Shown in pieces: positions 45,664-57,001 of a stretch of DNA of 64,000 nucleotides. Under the pieces are notes generated by a model that saw nothing but the letters and a program-made list of their open reading frames with translations, had not been told where the DNA came from and searched no databases. The stretch's first letter is position 1, and each line of letters begins with the position of its first letter. Origin of the DNA: Myrmaecium sp. VS I D KN 1. Lineage: Eukaryota > Ascomycota > Dothideomycetes > Valsariales > Valsariaceae. The position numbers were made by a program, and so were the translations under genes. The DNA lies in contig JADQAV010000020.1 of NCBI GenBank assembly GCA_019775845.1, forward strand, positions 124,001-188,000, in the 5' to 3' direction.

Positions 45664-46203
45664 GTTGCTCGGCGTAAGGATGTGAGGAAGGTTCGCTCGG
45701 TGAAGGTGTTGTCGGTCGAGCTCAGGATATGGAATGCGGAGAGGTGGTGAGATCGAGAAAGATGTAGTCGTGCCGGCGTTGTTTTGCAGTACTGGTGTTG
45801 TGATGACTGGCTTGCTGTGCGAAGGTGTAAGAGAGGAGGTGCGGGAAAGTGTCGTGTGAGTGAGACTGAAGAGACAAGAGGCGTTGGTTTGCGCTTGATT
45901 ACTTACCCGGAGGCAAGCATCACGGCAGGCGGAAGGGATCTGGAATGCCAAGAACTCACTCTGCCTGTGGCAAAGCAACCTGTGGCTGCGGGCTGTGGCT
46001 GGGAACAACAGTTCGAACCCCGCCGTGCCACGGGCCGTCAGGTATCACTGAGGTGGGCCTGGATGCCTGCCGAGGCCGATCCCGTCCGAGGCCCTGGAGA
46101 CCGGCGGTGGACTTGGTGGACATCCCTCTCGTGCCTCTCTTCGCTCACGCTGACTCCCCCTTCTTCACCATCGTCGACGGCCCATATTCACTTCTCTACA
46201 GCA
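45664..46203. promoter_or_regulatory. Divergent promoter interval UBC9 / PEX19
   Basis: 540 bp between two divergent start codons. A GTTCGAACCCCGC string near 46010 resembles a tRNA T-arm but lacks a pairing 5' strand. I see no clear TATA box. Confidence 0.45.
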
Positions 46204-47345
46204 ATGGCAGACAAGGCGTCTGCATCCGGCAAACGCGAAGACAAGCAGCCCACTGCGGAATGGGAGACTGCACCCGACCCGGACGAAGATGAGCTCGACG
46301 ATCTTGATGGTAACAGCCGCTCTCCCCCGTTCACACCGATCAAGCGCGTCTAATCGACTTCCAACTTCACAGACGTCCTCGATGAATTCGCCGCTACCAC
46401 CATGAACCCCAAACCACCGACCGCGCCCACGTCTGCCGCATCTGCCACTGGTCCGACTACGACGACCAGCAACCCGGACCCATCCAACCTATCCGAAGCC
46501 GACTTCGCCGCGCAACTCAAAGCCGGCATGGCCGAGCTGCTCGGCTCCCTCGGCGAACACGACCCCAGCAACCCAGAGATGGACGAAGAATTCCAAGCGC
46601 TCGTCAAGGAACTGGCCGCCGCCGCCGCCGCCCAACAAGCCGACGCACCCGCCGAAGGGCCCGCCGCGTCCTCCGCCTCCACCACATCGCCCTCCTCCTC
46701 CTCCACCGCCGCCGCGAATCCAAAGCCCGCCGAACCCGCCTCCTTCCAAGACAGCATCCGCGCCACGCTCTCCCGGCTGCAAGAATCCGAGGGCCACGCC
46801 AGCGCCGCCGCCGCCAGCTCCGCCTCCGACGACGACGACATCCTCGCGCAGATGCTACGGGAGATGGAGCGAGGCAACTTCGGCGACGGTACCGGCGGCG
46901 GCGGCGACGGCGCCTCCGAGGAGGACTTCAGCAAGCTCCTCCTCGGCATGATGGAGCAGCTCACCACCAAGGACATCCTCTACGAGCCCCTCAAGGAGCT
47001 CGACGACAAGTACCCCGCCTGGCTCGAGCGGAACCGCACCGCCGTCCCGCCCGCCGACTGGATCTGCTACCAGGACCAGCATCGCCTAGTCGCGGAGATC
47101 GTCGCGCGCTTCGAACGCCCCGGGTACCGGGATGAGGACCCGGCGGATCGCGCGTTTATCGTGGAGAAGATGCAGAAGGTATGTATTGCGCCCCTTTTTC
47201 CCCTTCCTCTCACGTCACCTTTTCTTACCCGAAACCACCCCAACAGATGCAAGCCGCCGGCTCCCCACCCCCGGACCTCCTCGGGGACTGGAACGCCGCG
47301 CAGGAAGCCCTGGGCGAGCTCGAGCCCGGCTGTCCCGTGCAATGA
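46204..47345 (+). CDS. PEX19: Peroxin-19, peroxisomal membrane protein chaperone
   Basis: Three exons: 46204-46309, 46373-47178, 47247-47345, giving 336 residues; donors GTAACA and GTATGT. The acidic N-terminus (DPDEDELDDLDDVLDEFA) is the conserved Pex3-binding region of Pex19. A long Ala/Ser/Pro linker follows. The folded C-terminal domain has FSKLLLGMMEQLTTKDILYE, LKELDDKYPAWLERN and the CYQDQHRLVAEIVARFE helix. The last four residues are CPVQ, which fits a farnesylated CaaX box. Pex19 binds newly made peroxisomal membrane proteins in the cytosol and docks on Pex3. The start was chosen at the ATG of MADKASASGK; an upstream in-frame ATG at 45784 would fall inside the promoter. Confidence 0.93.
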
Positions 47346-47924
47346 GTTCGACGTACGCACGCACGATGGTAATGACGATGTTGACGATGGAATGCTATGG
47401 GCGAAGTGTTACCCCGTTTCAAACCCACAAAGAAAAACCCTCCTTCACGCACGCCTTTTCTCCTTCTTTGATACCCCCCCTTTTCACCCCGATATATCAA
47501 ACAAGAAACAGAAACAGAAACGGAAATATACGCCGTATCGTACAAAGATGTGATGTCATTAACCAAGAGTGGCTGGCTGCTTATCGGTGCGGGATGTGTG
47601 TGCCATTATACAAGAAACAGGCGTTGACCGATTATCCCTCCGACCCATCCCGTCCGTGTCGCGTGCCGTGTACCATTACGCCGTGTGCTGAGTGATGCCC
47701 GCTGCTCCCGGGGCAGTTTCCAAATCCCATATCCCATTAGTCCGCCCGTGTCCGTGTTCGTGCCCATGTACTCCGAACCCCTGTGCAGATAGAGTTCTTC
47801 CGGATATATGAAGACATCTCAAACGCGTAATCAGAAAACATGATGAAGAAACAAAGGCCCCTGGCCCCTCTCACGTCCGGGGGATGCCGAAAAGCAACAA
47901 CGAACAAGGCGTCCGGGTGAGCAA
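47346..47924. other. Convergent intergenic region
   Basis: About 580 bp between two 3' ends. Nothing beyond terminator sequence is expected; no repeats stand out. Confidence 0.4.
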
Positions 47925-48734
47925 TCAGGAGACATCCATCATCTCCGCATCCGCATCCAGATCCAAATCCCCATGCACCTCCGCAAACAACCGATCATAC
48001 TCCTCCTCATCACTCCCATACTCCGCCATCTCCGACATAGGCTGCTCCTGCCCATGCCCTTGCTCCTCCACCAACCCAACCAACTCCTCCAACTCCCTCC
48101 TCTCCATCCTCTCCAACTCATCCAACACCTCTTCCTCCTCCTTCCCCCTCGGCACACCCTCCATGCCTCCCTGCCCCACGTCTTCTTCTTCCTCCTCCAA
48201 CCCGGCCGGTGGAGGTGGAGCCAGCCTCCTCATCCGCTCCTCCCACCCGCGCCGCTCGCGGCACCAGTCCATCTTGAGCAGGCTGTCGCTCTGGCGGGCG
48301 AAGCGGGCGTCCTCGCGCGCGTGCCGGACCTTATGGAGGAACAGTTGGCGGCGGGATTCGCGGGCGGCGGAGGGGGTGTTGTTGCTGGGGCTGGGGCCCT
48401 GGCTGTGGCTGTTGTTGCTGCTCCGGAAGAAGAGTGGGGTGGGTTTGATGGGGCGTTGGGAGTAGGGGAGGTGTTGGTTTGTGTTGGGTGGTGTGAGAGG
48501 GCTGCTGCTGTAAGGCTGTGCCGTGCGGGTGTTGGGGGGTGTGGTGGTGGGTTTGCTGGCGGAGGGTGGCGGGGACATGAGGATGCCGTTGTTATTGATG
48601 CTGCTGCTGTTGATGTGGTTTGCACTGGATTGCCAGTTGAGGGAGCGAGGCGAGAGTGGTGAGGGCCGGGTGGGCAGATACGGTGTCGGTGTCCACGACG
48701 GCGTCGGGTTGGGCGGGCTGGATGTGAGGATCAT
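47925..48734 (-). CDS. Conserved fungal protein of unknown function, acidic C-terminus
   Basis: A single 269-residue exon. The N-terminal 110 residues are Pro/Ser/Asn-rich and contain YLPTRPSPLSPRSLNW, a short motif I associate with related filamentous-fungal proteins. The middle is a basic helix (RESRRQLFLHKVRHAREDAR, then FARQSDSLLKMDW). The C-terminus is strongly acidic and ends near YGSDEEEYDRLFAEVHGDLD. This basic-helix then acidic-tail layout suggests a nuclear or RNP-associated adaptor, but that is inference only. There is no membrane segment or catalytic motif. Transcription runs away from the sugar transporter promoter side, in the same direction as the transporter gene. Confidence 0.75.
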   Translation of the reverse strand: MILTSSPPNPTPSWTPTPYLPTRPSPLSPRSLNWQSSANHINSSSINNNGILMSPPPSASKPTTTPPNTRTAQPYSSSPLTPPNTNQHLPYSQRPIKPTPLFFRSSNNSHSQGPSPSNNTPSAARESRRQLFLHKVRHAREDARFARQSDSLLKMDWCRERRGWEERMRRLAPPPPAGLEEEEEDVGQGGMEGVPRGKEEEEVLDELERMERRELEELVGLVEEQGHGQEQPMSEMAEYGSDEEEYDRLFAEVHGDLDLDADAEMMDVS

Positions 48735-49331
48735 GGTTTGGTGTGGTTTGTCTCGTGTTCTCCTTTTTCCCGCTGAAGTGAAGTTCTTTGTATCAATGTT
48801 TGGAGCCCTGTGGAGGAGGAGATGCGCTGTATATAAAGTCGCGGAATCTGTCGCGTGGGCTTTCCAACGGCGCGATTGACGGGGTTGGGGTGGGAGATGG
48901 AAGGTTTGAGTGGTGGTGGTGGGAGGTGATGGTGGTTGTGTCGTGATAAAGTGGTATCGGGCAAGCGTGGACGCGTCGCGGGGCCGAGGTGTTGCCGCGA
49001 CGCGCTAGTTGCGGATCTTCCACGTCGGTCATGTCAACCCCACCTGTCACAACTCGGCTGCATCTTAATAACTCCATCCAGATGGACGTCATGAAAGCCT
49101 TGGACCAAGAATCACATACCGCGGTGTAGTGTGCATCCAACTATTTCAATTCCAATTCTCGTCAATTCCACACTTAGGATTACAAAATATATAATGGAAA
49201 GTCCTGGATATGTACGCTTCAGAAGAGAAGACTTCCCTCCCGAGCTGGAAATGCAACCCAACAAGTCCAAAACACCTAAAAAGTAAGAATTACATGAAGA
49301 GAACACCCATACAGCTCCTGATCTCACTGCC
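48735..49331. other. Intergenic region, tandem (-) genes
   Basis: About 600 bp with the promoter of the acidic-tail gene (near 48735) and the terminator of the sugar transporter. A GTATATAAAG TATA-like string lies near 48829-48838. No other gene. Confidence 0.4.
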
Positions 49332-51677
49332 TCACCCAACGGTCCGACCCTCATTATGCACCGCCGGACTCGCATACTGCGGGCCCTGCGCATTCTCCAC
49401 CCGCGCACCAGCATCCAGCACACCCTCCTTCCTCTCCGCCGGCTCCGGCCGCTGCTTCCGAATATCCCTCGCACCAGGGGTGAGATAAGTATGATCCAAG
49501 CTCGGCAGCTCCTCGCCCTCGGGCGGCTGCCAGCTCTTGCTCTTCATCGGGCTGACGTGGAGGATGTACATCGTGTCGATCTCCTCGAGCGTGCGGTCCT
49601 GGGACTCGCACAGGAAGAAGTAGACGACCAGGCCGCCGAGCGCGCAGCACGCCGCGAACACGTACCCGTACCGGTAGTCGATCGCGCCCGTGATGTACGG
49701 CGTGAAGAAGGAGATGAGGAAGTTCCAGGCCCAGTTGCTGGCCGTCGCCAGCGCGATGCACTTGGCCCGGTACCGGGTCGGGTACAGCTCGCCGACCGCG
49801 CACCAGATCAGCGGGCCCCAGGTCATGGCAAAGCCGGCGATGAATAGGCAGGCGAACACGATCATCACGTAGCCGATCGTTTGCGGGTCGCTGGTGCCGT
49901 TGTTGAGCTCGAAGTGGCCCAGGGATGCGAAGACCTGTGATGGCGTGTTAGTGGCTAGATTCTCCCCTCTGCTGACAACTGAAGAGACATACCATGAAGC
50001 ACATGAACATCCAGGCGGATCCGATGATCAATGCCGGACGACGACCGAACCGCTCCACGATGTACAGGCCCGGAAAGGTGGTGAAGAAGTTCACGGCACC
50101 AAGAATTATGCTGGTCACGTAGCTATTCGGCAACCCCACCGAGCTGAAGATAGTGGTACCGTAGTAGAAGAAGAAGTTGGCACCGGTAAGCTGCTGCAGC
50201 GCCTGCAGGCAGATCCCAAGCAGCGTACGATACGCCATCCTCGGGCCCGTGAAGATCTCATACCACGGATGCTTGTCTCCGCCAGCATGTTCAGCATCGA
50301 GTTTCTCCTGGATCTCTCGGATTTCGCGTGTTACATCAGGATGATCTTCCGGGACGCTATAGCTCATGGCGATCGTCTTTCTGGCTTCGGCGATCCTGCC
50401 GTGACGGTAGTCCCAGCGAGGGCTTTCGCGGAGGAACAAGATACCCGTGGCCATGATGGCGGGCCATATGAACCCGATCCCCATGGGGAGGCGCCATGAG
50501 CGCGAGCTGTTGTCGGCTTCCGTGCCGTAGTTGCAGCAGTAGGCGACCAAGATCCCGAGGGTGATGAACAGCTGGTAGCAGGAGATGAGAGCACCGCGGA
50601 CGTAACGAGGAGCTGTTTCGGCTTGGTACATTGGTGTCTGCAAGCGCATCAGCATCGGTTGATCTATTCACCAGGAGCGTTCGGTGGATTACGCACCATC
50701 ACTGAAAGAGCACCGACTCCTAACCCGGCGACCCACCGACCAATCGCAACTTGGTACCATTTTGTTCCCGGTGTCGTGATCTGGACTATCACTCCCACGC
50801 AGAAGATGAGGTTCCAGAAGGTAATGGTGTATTTCCGTCCGAACCTATCGGCGACGGGAGCGGCGCATAGAGCTCCCAGGAGCGTTCCGATGGATAGCTA
50901 CGAGGATTGTTAGCACCCGTTCAGATGGGTGTCCAGACCTCGCTAGAAAAAAAAGGCAATAACACAGCATTATGAAAGATCAAAATCCATGCTAACGCAA
51001 TAGCCTTCATCAACCGAGCTATACAGATTTGTATGAATGACTGTCGTCTTCAGGAAGCGTATCCGCAGATATCTCTCAACAATCCGCAAGGACGCCGTTC
51101 TCTCCGGTCGACAAGGGGCAAAATGTTCCACACCACTTACCAAACCAACAATGGTGCCCGAGCGACTATTGCTAAACGCAGGGTTGCCAGAAGAATCCGT
51201 CTTATCATGGAAGCGCTGGCGGAAATCCGGCATCTCCAAGAACCCGGAGATTTGACCTTTTCCGCGACAAGCGAGCAGTCAGTCAGCCTTATCCTTAGCT
51301 CTCCGAACATTGCGCGGCATGGGTTGCGACGGAGAGCGTCGCCGTCCTGACGTAGCCTTACCGGTGTCGTAGCCGAAGATGAATCCTCCCTAGTTTCCAT
51401 TGCGCCGGAGTCAGCTCCGAAAAGATCTGGTCTGGAGTGGTGGGAATGGGTCTGGGGGAAAGCAGGCAGGAAGGAGAGAAGGAAGGAAGGAAGGAAAGGG
51501 CGTACGTACCATGGACACGATGATCCCCATCAAGAAGATGCGAAAGGTGAAGCGCTGCGCGAGCGTGGTTTTGGCATGGCCGAGCGTCCGCTTCTCCTTG
51601 TCCTGCGAGAGGTCGGTGGTGGTGGGCGAGGCGGTGCTCGCGTTGGAGCGGCTTTGGCTTTTGCCGAAGAAGCCCAT
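49332..51677 (-). CDS. Major-facilitator sugar transporter (hexose type)
   Basis: Six exons: 51677-51510, 51389-51362, 51256-51141, 50897-50697, 50637-49993, 49934-49332, giving 586 residues. Exon 2 is 28 nt and encodes GGFIFGYDT, part of the first membrane span. Sugar-porter signatures are all present: the GRK loop (VADRFGRKYT), the QLFITLG and LRESPRW loop, QQLTGANFFFYYG in span 7, IVERFGRRPAL, and WGPLIWCAVGELYPTRYRAK. The C-terminal tail of about 80 residues is hydrophilic. Proteins like this carry glucose or related hexoses across the plasma membrane. Intron 3 is 243 nt, longer than the rest (58-120 nt). Substrate and affinity cannot be told from sequence. Confidence 0.92.
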
Positions 51678-53849
51678 GATGGATGAGGACTCCTCTCTCT
51701 ATTTAATGGTTTCTTCTCCCCTTCAATTGCGTCTGTTGTTCACAGAGAAAAGATAAATTCAATCATAGGATTGTCGTCGGAAATCACGGGAAGTATTTGG
51801 GTCGGAAGGGGAGAGGAGCGGCTTATAAATAAAGTGAACCAGATTGTCCTTCCCCCCCAGACGATCTCTCCGCGCGCCAGTTGAACCCCTTCCTTCCCTT
51901 CCTCCCCTCATCGTCAGATTTAGTTTAGGAGCGGGACGCGGGGGGCCACCAACAGGATTCGACGGGCCACGAGACTGAGAAAGCGGAGGAGACAATGGAA
52001 GGCGGGGGAAGACAGTGACACGCCCGACCGTTTTCCTGGCGTGCGTCACCGTTCTCTGTGGCCGTCCAGCAATGGCCAGCCGACACGCTCCAAGTGAAAA
52101 AACGTCATTGTCCGGATTCGAGTGTGGTCGTACAGCCTTTCCCAATCCTTCCAGGGTTCTCGAGGCTGAGTTCTCGGATCGGGCGTCGTCGTCCCCGTTT
52201 TCCCTAGTAAGGTACTTACCTTACCTTACCGCCTTGATCCTATTCGTCGGTAGAGTTGGAGACCAGCGCTGTTTTGGGTATGGTGGGCATGCGTCGTCCG
52301 CGTGTGGATGGATTGCTTCCCCACGACATCGATGGGATCGAGCACTTTCGCTCTGCCAGGACCCAGTCTCTTTTCTCCATGCTGCTTGACCCGCAAATGA
52401 TCCCCCGGACTCCAGCTTTTTTCATTCTGGGGTTGCTCTGGGGAAGACAGAATAAGAAGAAGAAACACGGGAAGTCCTTTCCCCTCCGCGCCCAAACGAA
52501 CGCTCCGTCAAAGTCACATCAAGTGAACTTAGCACGGTGCCAATGACAAGTCGATTCCGACAACGGCTGACAATGGCCGGGAGTTTCGATGATGACGCAT
52601 CTCACCAGCCATGACGGCATCCGGAAAGCGATCGAGTGGAAAGCCCGGCTGCCGCCGCCATCCGTCGTGGGCGGGCGCCCGCGGCGCCGTCGCACCGTCA
52701 GCCAGCCGCCAAGCGTCCACCTCAGCCTTCGGATCGACGAAAGCAGGTACCGTACCGGCGATTTCGCCAAGATCCCATCCATCTCATCTGCCGCCAACCA
52801 GGTCGGTCGGCCACACGTCGGCTCCTACCTGGGTGGCCAGCAACCACACGACCGCCTCCGACCCCCACATTGCCGGCCATGAAGGTGTGTCGGGTGCAGA
52901 TGGGTGTGCGCACTTGTCAACGTCCACGCGCGTGCTGTCAATCGATGGTGGGATGGGGACCTGGCATGAATGAATGACTGCCAAGGAGGATTCTCCGGCG
53001 TGAAGCGTGGAGTCCCCCCGGCCCGTCAATCTTCTAGAAGACTTCTTCATCGTAGGAGCACAGCGGCTGTGTCAGACTTCCGGAGCCGAACCGGGAGGTT
53101 TCTCCAAAAGGAGTAGAGGTTCTCCGAACATCGACGATGAATGAAGAAGAAGAAGTGGATACCGTGTCGTGTATCGCGCCTGTATCTCTCTTCACCCTCT
53201 TTCTGCTGCTCATCTATCTTATCGCGCAGCAGCTTGGAGTCGGCCTTTCCATCTGTTTCTAGCCCCCCGGCACCAGGTCTACAAAGCGAATTGGTGTCGC
53301 TTTGATAAGACCAGTTTCCAAACCAGTCCATCCCCCTTCGTTGCAGCCTGCGTCGTCAGCGCTTTCATCGTTCGGCATATATCTCGGCGATAACGCGTTT
53401 TCTTCCCGTCGCCCTTTTTTCCTCTCTCTCACCATGCAGCTGACGCTGTCGTAACACATCTGGCGGATTTCTAAGCAAAGGGGGCGGTGACCATGAGAGG
53501 AAGACGGCGGATGTATGTCGGCCGTACTTCGGTATCAGCCGCGACAGCGCGGGGTGGTGTGGGCGGCGTGGAGAGCGGAGAGTTGGGGGTGGAGAGTGGG
53601 GTGCGGAGTGGAACCGGTGGGGAAGGTGGGGTTGGACAAGGACCGCACGACGCATGCTGGATATACTGCCTCACCGTCTTCTTTTCCTTCTTTTTCTTCA
53701 CCTTCTTCTCTTTTACGAGTGGTTCACTTAGCAGACTTTCGTCGTCTCTGTGCTCGCTTCCCGAAAACTCAGTAAAGTGCGTACGATATCCTAATATGGG
53801 AGACACTTCACAACGGTTTCTATTACAATCTCTCAATATAATATCACAC

Positions 53850-55090
53850 TAACATGTGCTCAGTAGGATAAACAAGCAATATCATCATCTTCCCAGCTGT
53901 TCTGCTCACTTAGTCCTCTTTCATTAATGGCCTTAATAATCAGCTATCAACACCCAGTAACCAGAACCGACAACATCCGTTTCTCGAAGAGACGCCAGTC
54001 TTGAACATGGTCGAGATATCTCGTCGCGCACCTATTGCATGACAAGGTACCTCTGGACCTTACTAGCTTTCAGACCCCCGGAACTACATGTTCGCCTGAG
54101 CACGAGAAGCTGCGTAGTCGTAGTGCTCTAGGACCTCGTGTGTTTCTGAAGGTAAAGTGGTTTCCACTTCGACCTCGCTATAGAGCGGTTCTATACGCTG
54201 TAGTGCTTTACTGCCTTGGATACGTATTAGAGACGAGACGGGACTGAGTTGCCCTTCAGATAGGATTAACTGTAGCCGTATAATGACTGACGAGTCTAAC
54301 TAAACCTAACTCCTCCTCTCGTATTACCCTTAGATCCTGTCGGATCGCCAAGTATCCGTATAGGCATGTTAAGCAGCAGAATTGATATCAACTACCTATA
54401 CAACTAATATACTATAATAGAGAGAAACATACCTAAAGAAAGAACGTAGGCTGAACTCATCCTCCTGTCCGAAAACGATTCAAACTTTTAAAGGCCGTTA
54501 CATCATCCGAACATCTGAAAAATTCTCCAGACCCGTAAACCTTTCACTCGTCAGCCCTTCAGATCGGCCGTCCTACTTACGAAAGATAGCCAGAATGCTC
54601 AGGCAGTCTAGGAGTTGAGAACTCAACGGCGTTATGAAGCGCCGTTCGCAGCATCGACGAATTTAGGACTGCCACCTACCCCTTTCCTCCTCTAGGTCAA
54701 AAACCAGGAAGAAAGACGACCGATTATAGGTCTCAATGGCTACGTTCTTCTACTAGGTAAACGACATCGGCGACTCTGTTTAGTGCGCGTACGGCATATT
54801 ACTCTTTCTTTTCTTTTCTCTATACTCTTGAAGCGACTTCAGAGTCAGACATCGACTAACTAAGCCATCACTACTCAAAAGCCACTCGCCCAGTTCATTC
54901 CCTGAATAACCTCTCATCCTCTCTACCAAGTTCACCTCTATAGCCGGCAGTCAGCGTCTATACTCACCTGAAGCCTTTCCTCATGATTTTAAAACCAATC
55001 CAAAGACGTTGTAACTCTCTCCCTCCCTCTCCGCCTCCCTCTCCCCCTCTCTCTCATACATATAAGGCGGGCCCGAGAGCACCAGACCTA
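53850..55090. repeat. TpA-rich segment, probable RIP-mutated repeat fossil
   Basis: Composition shifts sharply from the flanks: more A/T and many TA steps. A hand count over 54301-54420 gave about 18 TpA against 13 ApT, and (CpA+TpG)/(ApC+GpT) near 0.7. Both ratios point to repeat-induced point mutation. All frames are heavily broken. The element family is not identifiable by eye. No clear terminal repeats were found. The right edge is a CT-rich tract (55020-55060). Confidence 0.5.
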
Positions 55091-56962
55091 CTACTGAGTA
55101 TCTCCGCATGACAGCATCCGCCCCTCACGCCGTCGCAGCAACAACGAGGAATCTCCACGTCTCGCATAACACAGATGGGGAAAGGGGGAGCTCCGGAATT
55201 ACCGTCCCCCATCGACGAAGGAGAAGGGAAGAATGCTACATAACGAACATAGCTTGTGTGATTTCGACAAGGAACGTGGACGTGGTATAGGATGATACAT
55301 CCGTGTGGGCAGGACGAAGCGAGGAACTCAGCGGGCTATCATTATAGCTTTGAGTGTCTGGACTTCTTTCTGCGTCTGGAAGGGAGAAAACGAAGGAGAA
55401 CTCAATCAGATTAACCTGGCACACAGCAACTCTGCCACTCTGAAACTCTCGACCCGGAAAAGGAAGGAAGGAAAACATGGGGGGGAAAAAAGAAAGGAAG
55501 GAACGAGGGAGGAGCCTCCCTGGGGGCTTTAAGAGCTCCAAGCTACGCTTTCACACATAAGTGTAACGCGAAAGAAGAGGTGCGCGTCAGGGAAGACAAG
55601 AAGAAAGCGAAAGGCATCCAGGGAGCATGAATCAAAAAATTATTGAAACGGCTCTTCCTTACCAGAGCATGACTCTGCATTCCCCAGTCTCCAGCCTCGT
55701 TAGGTACCATATGCTCGATGGCCCTTACCTCGCAATGCGATTCTTGAGATTCAGGTAGGTATGTATCTACTAGTAGCTGAGGACGGACGGATGGCTTGGA
55801 GACTACCCACCTACCTAGGTACCTGCCTCGCACCCAAGGGTATACTCGTTATACATCTCATCATCTATAACCGTGCAGCCAACCAGTCTTCGGACGGTTT
55901 TCCAGGGAGACGGGAGAAGGTATTTAGACTAGAGGTGCGTGATATACTTCCGGTATTGAGCGAAGGTGAGCTGAACACAACTGCATGTAAGTAAGAACGC
56001 GGTTGCAGGCGAGGTAGTAGGTAGGTACCATCTCGATTGATCCCGTATATATATGGGGGTGTGGAGCGAGGTGTTGCGTTAATGTAACATTGCAATGTGG
56101 GACAGTGTTTCATCTTACTAACTCTGGTATACGGTTATGTCCGGATGGATTAATAGGTGGATGGATAGAGGGGGCATTTCCGCGGATATGTCTGGAACTG
56201 CAGTTCAACACCCCCCCGCATGGGATGTTTTCAGCAGTGCCGGGATCACAGTCACTCGCAAAATACCCAATGAGGAGGTGAAAGGAGGGGTACATATTTC
56301 CTTACAAGTAGAGACATGTGATAAAGTAAAACATGAAGGAAAGCAAGATGATCTTACACCGCAGGAGACTCAACACAATGAAACAACGTCGTCACTGCCA
56401 GTTAACGCACTCACCACTGCACTGCATTGCATGGCAGACAGGCATGCATACTTTTATTATCCCTCTCTTCAACCGCAAACCAGGCACATCCCTTCTCCAC
56501 ATTTTCCGTAAGGGTGCTTGCAGGTATGATCAACGAACGTCAACGGCTATTCAAGATCATCCAACTCGCCTGCGGGCTTGCTTGCGTGGAGCCAGCGAAG
56601 CCAAGGAGAAGAGGAGGGGAGGGAAAGGGCTTAATTAACCATCGTCAATGGCGCATGTTGATCCTGCTCCTTATTTGCTGGAATAACGTGAACTTATGGG
56701 GATACGGGGGGGTTTTTTTTCTTGGTTGCAACTGCAAGATGATGGAGATGTCGTTGAGGTGTGGGATAGATGGATGGATGGAGGGGAGGGATGATGTCAT
56801 CGGGAGGGGTGGATCGCTACCGTTTTCATGCCGGCCACGCTTGCGATGAACGGGTGCCATGAGGTAAATTTATGCGTGCTTGCCTCGTGGGAACACGACA
56901 GCGACATGACTGCACTGTCATCATCACCACTACCACGGCAGGAGAAACGGGAAAGGCCACTT

Positions 56963-57001
56963 TGCGATGCTGCGATGCTGCTGCGATGCTGCTGCGATGC
57001 T
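56963..57001. repeat. Short tandem repeat, GCGATGCT(GCT) units
   Basis: Four copies of TGCGATGC spaced by 9 or 12 bp. Looks like slippage; no coding role is evident. Confidence 0.8.

Noticed and set aside
45990-46035. GTTCGAACCCCGC string resembling a tRNA T-arm
   Set aside because: The upstream bases (AACAACA) cannot pair with CCCGC, and no anticodon or acceptor stem could be drawn.
37690-51677. Idea of a metabolic cluster linking the monooxygenase and the sugar transporter
   Set aside because: Five unrelated housekeeping genes (TCP11, UBC9, PEX19 and others) lie between or beside them; no synthase or pathway regulator is present.
55060-55290. TATA-like TATATAAGG followed by a 60-codon frame from 55108
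   Set aside because: The frame has no conserved features and adjoins the fossil-like segment; the TATA match alone is not enough.
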